Shown piece by piece: positions 6,132 through 11,726 of a stretch of DNA of 11,726 bases; the first letter of the stretch is position 1, and the number at the start of each line of letters is the position of its first letter. The notes below the pieces were generated by a model, which searched no databases, had not been told where the DNA came from, and saw nothing but the letters and a program-made list of their open reading frames with translations. Both the position numbers and the translations under genes were made by a program. The stretch is taken from contig CAYSPM010000086.1 in the NCBI GenBank assembly GCA_964432925.1, positions 1 through 11,726 of the forward strand. Direction: 5' to 3'. This DNA is from CAYNTC01 sp964432925 (GTDB taxonomy: Bacteria > Planctomycetota > Phycisphaerae > Sedimentisphaerales > Anaerobacaceae).

Positions 6132-7562
6132 ATGTGTGCTGAAAATCTGAAAAGGCGGTCCGAGTTTGAATGGTATATAGAGCCGACCGGCAAGATGCAT
6201 GTGCCGGTTATCATCTACGCCGATAAGCAGCTCATTGATGCGATGGATGACCAGGTTTATAGGCAGGCAGCAAACGTTGCAAGTCTGCCCGGCATAGTCA
6301 AGGCTTCTTACGCAATGCCGGATGCTCATTGGGGGTACGGCTTTCCGATAGGGGGTGTGGCTGGATTTGACCCAGAGATGGGCGGCGTCATTTCTGCCGG
6401 AGGTGTTGGCTTTGACATTGCCTGTGGAGTACGGGCATTGTGTACAGGTCTTACAATTAGTGACATTGTGCCTCGTAAAGCTGAACTTGCAGATGCGCTG
6501 GCACGGCGAATACCCGCTGGACTCGGAAGTAGAGGAAAACTCAAACTATCGCTCAGTGAGATGGATGACATGCTCGTTGGGGGAGCAGAGTGGGCCGTTG
6601 AGCGAGGCTATGGCAACAGGTCGGATCTTGAGCGGATAGAAGAGCGTGGCAAGATGAAAGAAGCACAGCCGAGCTTTGTCTCGGATCATGCCAAGAAGCG
6701 GCAGGAAGATGAGGTCGGGACACTTGGGTCGGGAAACCATTATTTAGAGCTGCAGAAGGTCGTTGAGCTTTATGATGAGTTGTGTGCGAAGAGCTTTAAG
6801 TTGGCGGTAGATGACATTGTAGTGAGTATTCACTGCGGTTCACGCGGGCTTGGCCATCAGGTAGCGACCGACTATCTTCCAAAGATGGTCAAAGCCGCTC
6901 AAAGTATGGGGATAGAGCTGCCGGAAAAGGAACTCGCCTGTGCACCGATTAAATCCGATATAGGCCGGCAGTATATCGGCGCGATGAATTGCGGTATCAA
7001 CTGTGCCGTGGCAAATCGGCAGGTTCTGACATATTTAGTCCGACAGATTTTCAGCGATCTTTTGCCAAAGGCTAATCTGGTTTTGCTCTACGATGTCTCT
7101 CACAACACCTGCAAGGTCGAGCAACACTCGGTTCAGGGACAAACCAAAAAATTATACATCCACCGCAAAGGAGCAACACGAGCTTTTGGCCCCGGTCATC
7201 CTTCGTTGCCGTCCGATCTGAAAGTGACCGGCCAGCCTGTTCTTATTGGCGGTACAATGGGCACTGCTTCCTACATATTGGTTGGTACGGAAAAAGGAAT
7301 GGATCTTTCGTTCGGCTCGTGTTGTCACGGTGCCGGAAGGGCCATGAGCCGGAAACAGGCGAGTAGACAGTGGCACGGCAAGGACGTCATAAGGTCGCTT
7401 GCTGAAAGGGGCATTATTATTCGTGGCGCCTCGACCCGTGGCGTTGCCGAGGAGGCTCCCGGCGCTTACAAAGATGTCAGCGCAGTGGTAGAAGCGACAG
7501 AAAAGGCTGGATTAGCCAAGAAAGTAGCCAAGCTCGAGCCTTTGATTTGCGTAAAAGGATAA
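6132..7562 (+). CDS. rtcB: RtcB, GTP-dependent RNA 3'-phosphate/cyclic phosphate to 5'-OH ligase
   Basis: RtcB seals broken RNAs and, in some organisms, splices tRNA, using Mn2+ and GTP through a guanylyl-histidine intermediate. This copy has 476 residues, the length of the archaeal/Thermus-like class and longer than the E. coli type. Key motifs are all present: PDAHWGYG (63-70), VGFDIACG with metal ligands Asp95 and Cys98, GNHYLE with Asn202 and His203, HCGSRGLGH from His234, SHNTC with His324, and CCHGAGR with the guanylylated His399. The start at 6132 is preferred because GGGAGA (6121-6126) gives an SD and because residue numbers then coincide with those known for Pyrococcus RtcB (95, 98, 202, 203, 234). 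An alternative ATG at 6111, in frame, overlaps the archease stop as ATGA. No intein, though RtcB is a common intein host. No rtcA or rtcR is near. Confidence 0.96.
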   Translation: MCAENLKRRSEFEWYIEPTGKMHVPVIIYADKQLIDAMDDQVYRQAANVASLPGIVKASYAMPDAHWGYGFPIGGVAGFDPEMGGVISAGGVGFDIACGVRALCTGLTISDIVPRKAELADALARRIPAGLGSRGKLKLSLSEMDDMLVGGAEWAVERGYGNRSDLERIEERGKMKEAQPSFVSDHAKKRQEDEVGTLGSGNHYLELQKVVELYDELCAKSFKLAVDDIVVSIHCGSRGLGHQVATDYLPKMVKAAQSMGIELPEKELACAPIKSDIGRQYIGAMNCGINCAVANRQVLTYLVRQIFSDLLPKANLVLLYDVSHNTCKVEQHSVQGQTKKLYIHRKGATRAFGPGHPSLPSDLKVTGQPVLIGGTMGTASYILVGTEKGMDLSFGSCCHGAGRAMSRKQASRQWHGKDVIRSLAERGIIIRGASTRGVAEEAPGAYKDVSAVVEATEKAGLAKKVAKLEPLICVKG

Positions 7563-7606
7563 ACAACTGTTTTTCTGTTAAAGGATTTTATGGAGGTAGA
7601 AGCAAA

Positions 7607-8866
7607 ATGAAGAAGAGAGTTTCAAGACTGGGTGTAGTTGTGGTTTTTCTATGTTTAACTTTGGTAAGTGTAGCAAGTGCTGCCGATGAGATCCTGGCCA
7701 AAATCACGATTGAGGCGGGTGTGCACAAGCGAGTGGATACACCTATTTGTGTTTCTTTGGAGCCGGTAGCTGAGAAAATCAAGGAGGGGAGTGTATATAT
7801 AAGACAAGTGAATGGTGAAACAAAGAAAAGTGTGCCATCTCAGTTTGAGGCGGGGGAGAGTCCAAAGTTGTGGTGGATTCTCTCTGGTGTGACAGAGCCA
7901 GGCCAGAAGCGTGTATATGAGCTGGTCAAGGGTAGCTGTTTAACTGAAGAAGCTGTGGAACTTGTAAAGAAGGATAAGTATATCGATGTCGTCAAGGATG
8001 GTGCCAACGTGCTAAGGTATAACTATGGGATTGTGCCTCCTCCACTGGGACAGAGCAAACTATATGAACGAAGCGGATTTATTCATCCTTTATGGTCGCC
8101 GAAAGGCGCTGTGCTTACCGACATCCATCCGCCGGATCATATTCACCATGTAGGAATATGGATGCCTTGGACAAAGACCGAGTTCGAGGGAAAGGAGATA
8201 GACTTCTGGAACCTTAATAAAGGCGAGGGTACGGTTAGATTTGTGAAATTTCTCTCGACTAGCAGTGGACCTGTCTATGGCGGTTTTCAGGCGGAGCAGG
8301 AGCACGTTGCTTTGAAAGCAGCGAATGGTGAGAAGGTCGTTCTCAGAGAAGTATGGGATGTTCGCGTGTATGACGTCGGTGGACCGGATAAGGGGTACTG
8401 GCTGGTGGATTTCAAATCGACCCAGCGCTGTGTTGCGGATAGTCCTTTGCACCAGGTCGAGTATCGGTACGGTGGATTTGGCTTCCGTGGCGCACGTCAG
8501 TGGAAGGATGAGGACTCCGCCTGCCTGACCAGTGAAGGCAAAACTCGCGTTGATGGTCACGCCACGCGTGCTCGTTGGTGCGATAACTCTGGAAAGATTG
8601 AAGATTGGCAGGGTGTGACCTTCTACAGTCATCCGGAAAACTTCTGTCACCCCGAACCCATGCGCATCTGGCCGCCGGAACACAAGCACGTGTTCTTCAA
8701 TTTTGCACCTTCACTGTTGGGCGACTGGGAAATGAAACCAGGCGAGGACCATGTCTTTCGTTATCGGCTTTATGTGCACGAGGGAAAGGTTAATGTTGAG
8801 CATGTCGAGCGTATATGGCACGATTATGCCGAGTCACCTGATGTGAAGTTGGAGATTATGCAATAG
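7607..8866 (+). CDS. Secreted DUF6807 (PmoA-like) family protein
   Basis: This 419-residue protein begins with a Sec signal peptide (MKKRVSRLG, a hydrophobic run, ASAA then DEILA), so it acts outside the cytoplasm. GGAGG at 7592-7596 is the SD for the ATG at 7607; the longer open frame back to 7547 would disrupt the signal peptide. The C-terminal two thirds match the DUF6807 family (once labelled PmoA although unrelated to methane monooxygenase): FIHPLWSPKG, then LTDIHPPDHIHHVGIWM with a histidine cluster at residues 178-181, EIDFWNL, and the late YRYGGFGFRGARQW and FYSHPENFCHPEPMRIWPP segments. The function of the family is not established; it is frequent near carbohydrate genes in Planctomycetes and Bacteroidetes. 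It lies 44 bp after rtcB with no terminator between, so co-transcription is possible although no functional link is evident. Confidence 0.85.
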   Translation: MKKRVSRLGVVVVFLCLTLVSVASAADEILAKITIEAGVHKRVDTPICVSLEPVAEKIKEGSVYIRQVNGETKKSVPSQFEAGESPKLWWILSGVTEPGQKRVYELVKGSCLTEEAVELVKKDKYIDVVKDGANVLRYNYGIVPPPLGQSKLYERSGFIHPLWSPKGAVLTDIHPPDHIHHVGIWMPWTKTEFEGKEIDFWNLNKGEGTVRFVKFLSTSSGPVYGGFQAEQEHVALKAANGEKVVLREVWDVRVYDVGGPDKGYWLVDFKSTQRCVADSPLHQVEYRYGGFGFRGARQWKDEDSACLTSEGKTRVDGHATRARWCDNSGKIEDWQGVTFYSHPENFCHPEPMRIWPPEHKHVFFNFAPSLLGDWEMKPGEDHVFRYRLYVHEGKVNVEHVERIWHDYAESPDVKLEIMQ

Positions 8867-9420
8867 ACCAAGACGGCCAATTATTTGGAATGTGATTATT
8901 CTTGATTGATGTATGTGCGCGTCTAAATAAGCGCTATACCGACAATCGGATTCTAAATCAATAATTTGTGTGCCTTCACCTGAAACTCGATTGGGGTCGT
9001 TGAAATCCTTCTGTGAGGCTGCCGCTCACCGTATCTCGTGAAGAATATTGCGTCTCGCGTGGCGCGCGGAAGGACTCTTTATTGAGTGTGTGTAACGGAT
9101 TGGGATATCGCTCTACATTAGAAGACCAGAGATAGTCTGTGGTTACTGAGGGAAGGGGAATTTTGCGTGTTCGGGCAGGGAAAATTTTCGATTGCGAATA
9201 GGCTTAGTGGGGGTATAATGCTTTATTCTGCAGTTGTTAGAGATACGAGCCGTTAAAGTGTCGGCATAAGTCTTTTTATGAGACTGGCTTATACGTTAGC
9301 GGCAGAAGGGGGAGGAAGTTGCAATAAGGTGGCGCTTGTAGGCGTTTTATCTGTGGGCGACTAATTTTGCAGACAGAGTGACGCAGGATAGGCACATATC
9401 AAAAGGGAAGGAGTAAAACG
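8867..9420. other. Long non-coding spacer with one promoter
   Basis: No credible gene is seen on either strand. There is no clear terminator behind the DUF6807 gene; only a small CCGA-CAA-TCGG hairpin lies at 8939-8949. The right half carries a promoter (9192-9219), a bulged stem (ATAAGTCT at 9266-9273 with AGAC and TTAT at 9281-9292) and the SD of the next gene. The 195-base leader is long enough to hold regulation, but no known riboswitch was recognised. Confidence 0.5.
9192..9219 (+). promoter_or_regulatory. Sigma70-type promoter for the sugar isomerase-like gene
   Basis: TATAAT at 9214-9219 is a consensus -10. TTGCGA at 9192-9197 matches the -35 in four of six positions at 16-bp spacing. 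Transcription would begin near 9226, about 195 bases before the ATG at 9421. Confidence 0.5.
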
Positions 9421-10419
9421 ATGGCTAGACCTGTAACGCTTTTCACAGGCCAGTGGGCCGATTTGCCTTTGGAGGTTCTTGCAGAAAAGGCTGCGAGTTG
9501 GGGATACGATGGATTGGAACTTGCCTGCTGGGGAGATCACTTCGAGGTTGATAAAGCACTGAAAGATGACAACTACTGCAAGCAAAAGAGACAATTGCTG
9601 CAAAAATTTGGGATAAAGGTCTTTGCAATTTCGGCACACCTTGTCGGCCAGGCTGTATGTGACAATATTGACGAGCGGCATAAGGCTATATTGCCACCTG
9701 ATATCTGGGGAGATGGTAAACCCGAAGGTGTTCGCAAGCGAGCCGCAAAGAACGTTATGCAGACAGCTAAAGCTGCTAAGAAGCTTGGAGTGAAAGTGGT
9801 GAATGGCTTCACGGGCAGCAGTATATGGCATCTGCTTTATCCGTTTCCGCCAGCCTCACCAAAGGCTATTGAAGCGGGATACGCGGACTTCGCAAAGAGA
9901 TGGACGCCGATTCTCGATGCGTTCAAGGCTGAGGGTGTAAAGTTTGCGTTGGAGGTGCATCCAACGGAGATAGCGTTTGATATTGCATCGGCTGATAGAG
10001 CGATCAAGGCGGTCAAGGGACATAAATCATTTGGTTTCAACTATGACCCGAGTCATCTTGGCTACCAAGGTGTAGACTATGTCAAATTCATCCGAACATT
10101 CCCCGACCGAATATTCCATGCTCACATGAAGGATGCCTGGTGGGGACATGGCGATGGGACGGTCGGTGTGTTTGGTGGGCACACTGACTTTGCTGATCCC
10201 CGTCGTTACTGGGATTTCCGTTCGATAGGACATGGTGACATCAACTTTGAAGAGATCATTGTCGCGTTAAACGATATTGGCTACAAAGGCCCACTTTCGA
10301 TTGAGTGGGAAGACATCAGAATGGATAGAGAGGCTGGTGCGAAAGAAGCTTGTGGGGCTATAAAGAAGGCGGACTTTACACCATCTGCAGTTGCCTTTGA
10401 CGCGGCGTTTGAAAAATGA
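9421..10419 (+). CDS. Sugar phosphate isomerase/epimerase (xylose isomerase-like TIM barrel)
   Basis: This 332-residue cytoplasmic protein belongs to the AP endonuclease 2/xylose isomerase-like TIM-barrel superfamily, whose members isomerise, epimerise or dehydrate sugars and inositol derivatives using a divalent metal. The expected order of ligands is visible: Glu178 in FALEVHP, Asp209 and His212 in NYDPSH, His235 in IFHAHMKD, and Glu295 in LSIEWED. GYDGLEL near 28-34 is the usual first-barrel strand motif. There is no signal peptide. A strong SD (GGAAGGAG) precedes the ATG by 7 bases, and a promoter lies at 9192-9219. The next gene, a Gfo/Idh/MocA oxidoreductase, is 173 bp downstream. That pairing is common in inositol and keto-sugar pathways, but the exact substrate cannot be deduced. 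Confidence 0.88.
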   Translation: MARPVTLFTGQWADLPLEVLAEKAASWGYDGLELACWGDHFEVDKALKDDNYCKQKRQLLQKFGIKVFAISAHLVGQAVCDNIDERHKAILPPDIWGDGKPEGVRKRAAKNVMQTAKAAKKLGVKVVNGFTGSSIWHLLYPFPPASPKAIEAGYADFAKRWTPILDAFKAEGVKFALEVHPTEIAFDIASADRAIKAVKGHKSFGFNYDPSHLGYQGVDYVKFIRTFPDRIFHAHMKDAWWGHGDGTVGVFGGHTDFADPRRYWDFRSIGHGDINFEEIIVALNDIGYKGPLSIEWEDIRMDREAGAKEACGAIKKADFTPSAVAFDAAFEK

Positions 10420-10491
10420 AACGGGAGCCTTGAACAGGCACCGAGCGTATCCGGCGATCGTGTTTGGTGCTTGTAGTTCAGGGGGTACATC

Positions 10492-10614
10492 ATGACAGGC
10501 AAGATGTTTTTGGCGGTGCTACGGCAACAAGAATGCCCAACACTGCGATACGCAATTCCTATCATATCTAAAAATATTCGAAAGGTTCGAACATGTTGTG
10601 CGATAAAAGAATGA
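10492..10614 (+). CDS. Possible 40-codon leader ORF before the oxidoreductase
   Basis: An ATG at 10492, preceded by GGGGG at 10481-10485 (6-base gap), opens a 40-residue frame (MTGKMFLAVLRQQ...) whose TGA overlaps the internal ATG at 10611 of the next gene as ATGA. That arrangement would suit translational coupling to the MNRRQFLK start. The peptide resembles nothing recognised, so it may be a chance ORF. Confidence 0.2.
   Translation: MTGKMFLAVLRQQECPTLRYAIPIISKNIRKVRTCCAIKE
10577..10591. repeat. Paired TTCGAA palindromes before the oxidoreductase
   Basis: TTCGAA occurs at 10577-10582 and again at 10586-10591, separated by AGG. Since TTCGAA is its own reverse complement, the 15 bp form both a direct and an inverted repeat ending just before the ATG at 10593. 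It may be a protein-binding site or a weak hairpin that contains the AAAGG ribosome-binding segment. Confidence 0.25.
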
Positions 10615-11726
10615 ATCGACGCCAATTCTTAAAGACAGTCACGGCGATGACTACTGGTACGGTCGCCTTTCCTTACATAGTCTCATCAACGGTGTTCGGT
10701 GCGAACGCTCCGAGTGAGAAGATAACAATGGGCTGTATCGGTGTTGGCTCGCAGGGCAATAGTAATATGAACGCATTCCTTGGTAAGGACGAAGTGCGGA
10801 TTTTAGCCGTATGTGATGTAGATAGAAGGCGTCTTGATAGAGCGAAAATGGCTGTTGACTACACATACGATAACAACGACTGCAAGACCTATCGTGATTT
10901 CCGCGATGTGATAGAACGTAAGGATATTGATACACTTTCGCTGGCAATGCCGGACCATTGGCATTCTATTCCGGTAATCATGGCTGCCCGAGCCGGAAAG
11001 GACATGTACGGTGAGAAGCCATTGGCAAGGACGATTCACGAAGGTAGGGCGATGGTTGAAGCGGTGCGGCGCTACGGCAGGATATGGCAAACCGGAAGCT
11101 GGCAGCGATCAGTACGAGATTTCCATCATGCATCTGAATTGGTTATCAACGGGCGAATTGGCAAAGTACATTTAGTTGAAGTTGGATTGCCTACGGGTGG
11201 CAGGGGAGCCATTCGTCCTACTGAGCCAGCGCCCGAATGGTTTGACTGGGATTTCTGGCTTGGGCCTGCTCCATGGCGGCCTTATATGAGGTTTGGTCGC
11301 GACGGACCTCATTGGGACTGGCGATGGATTATGGACTATTCAGGCGGCCAGCTTACCGACTGGGCCGGTCATCATGTTGATGTTGCTCACTGGGGACTGG
11401 GGCTTGATTTGAGCGGACCTGTTGAGATCGAAGGCAGGGGCGAGTATCCGAGAGACGGCATTTATAATGTGCCGGCGCAGTACAAGTTTACGTGCAAGTA
11501 TAAAAACGGCCTTACGATGATTGTAGCGAACGCTCAGCAACAATCTCATGGGATGGGGACATGCTGGTATGGCGAAAAGGGCTGGATACATGTCAGTCGC
11601 CAGGGGCTTTGGGCAGAGCCGGAGAGCGTTATAAATGAGGTGATTGGGCCAGATGAGATTAGGCTTTATCACAGTCGGGATCATCAGCAGAACTTTTTGG
11701 ATTGTGTCAGGTCCCGCAAAAAGACC
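10593..11726 (+). CDS. Tat-exported Gfo/Idh/MocA family oxidoreductase (3' end beyond window)
   Basis: The frame is open from 10593 to the right edge, 378 codons without a stop, so the C-terminus is missing. Members use tightly bound NAD(P) to oxidise or epimerise sugars, cyclitols and glycosides. Residues are numbered from the ATG at 10611, which gives the classical Tat start MNRRQFLK; the ATG at 10593 adds six residues and has a weak AAAGG ribosome-binding site. RRQFLK plus the following hydrophobic stretch predict twin-arginine export of the folded, cofactor-loaded protein. GCIGVGSQG (41-49) is the dinucleotide-binding loop, GEKPLA near 134-139 carries the conserved Lys136, and TDWAGHHVDVAHWG (249-262) holds the usual catalytic His region. 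DHWHSIPV is another family mark. Together with the upstream TIM-barrel gene it suggests sugar oxidation; the substrate is unknown. Confidence 0.92.
   Translation, partial: MLCDKRMNRRQFLKTVTAMTTGTVAFPYIVSSTVFGANAPSEKITMGCIGVGSQGNSNMNAFLGKDEVRILAVCDVDRRRLDRAKMAVDYTYDNNDCKTYRDFRDVIERKDIDTLSLAMPDHWHSIPVIMAARAGKDMYGEKPLARTIHEGRAMVEAVRRYGRIWQTGSWQRSVRDFHHASELVINGRIGKVHLVEVGLPTGGRGAIRPTEPAPEWFDWDFWLGPAPWRPYMRFGRDGPHWDWRWIMDYSGGQLTDWAGHHVDVAHWGLGLDLSGPVEIEGRGEYPRDGIYNVPAQYKFTCKYKNGLTMIVANAQQQSHGMGTCWYGEKGWIHVSRQGLWAEPESVINEVIGPDEIRLYHSRDHQQNFLDCVRSRKKT

Noticed and set aside
8090..8689. - strand 199-codon frame inside the DUF6807 gene
   Set aside because: It is antisense to a well-supported gene, with no SD and no recognisable domain.

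Overview
The window looks like a chromosome segment of a planctomycete, most likely of the class Phycisphaerae. This is inferred from gene content, not a database match: a PEP-CTERM-anchored secreted protein, a secreted beta-helix protein with a dockerin-like module, a secreted DUF6807 (PmoA-like) protein, a sugar isomerase-type TIM barrel and a Tat-exported Gfo/Idh/MocA oxidoreductase. All full genes lie on the + strand. The only - strand gene is the start of an IS5-family transposase cut by the left edge.

Layout. 1-80: IS5-type transposase N-terminus. 262-939: PEP-CTERM protein with a strong Shine-Dalgarno (SD) sequence and a clear intrinsic terminator. 990-1613: gene-poor, with a possible zinc-ribbon gene remnant. 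1614-2390: OmpA/MotB-C-like lipoprotein. 2391-3074: repeat-rich spacer holding a 164-bp MITE-like element with 8-bp target duplications, a widespread GTCATTGCGAG palindromic repeat inside it, three consecutive unrelated hairpins, and a degenerate extragenic repeat. 3075-5423: large secreted beta-helix/dockerin/repeat protein. 5692-7562: archease and RtcB, an RNA-ligase operon behind an extended -10 promoter. 7607-8866: secreted DUF6807 protein only 44 bp after rtcB. 8867-9420: non-coding, with a good sigma70-type promoter. 9421-10419: sugar phosphate isomerase/epimerase-like protein. 10593 to the right edge: Tat-signal Gfo/Idh/MocA oxidoreductase, incomplete at its C-terminus.

How the genes relate. 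Archease and RtcB form one functional unit: RtcB joins RNA 2',3'-cyclic phosphate (or 3'-phosphate) ends to 5'-OH ends, and archease activates it for multiple turnover. The DUF6807 protein, the TIM-barrel protein and the Gfo/Idh/MocA protein are families that often occur together in planctomycete carbohydrate-utilisation loci; here they suggest oxidation and isomerisation of a sugar or glycoside, but no substrate can be read from the sequence. The PEP-CTERM, OmpA-like and beta-helix proteins are envelope or surface proteins. No defence system, CRISPR array, tRNA or rRNA was seen. The most distinctive observation is the non-autonomous transposon at 2472-2651 with IS66-like ends.
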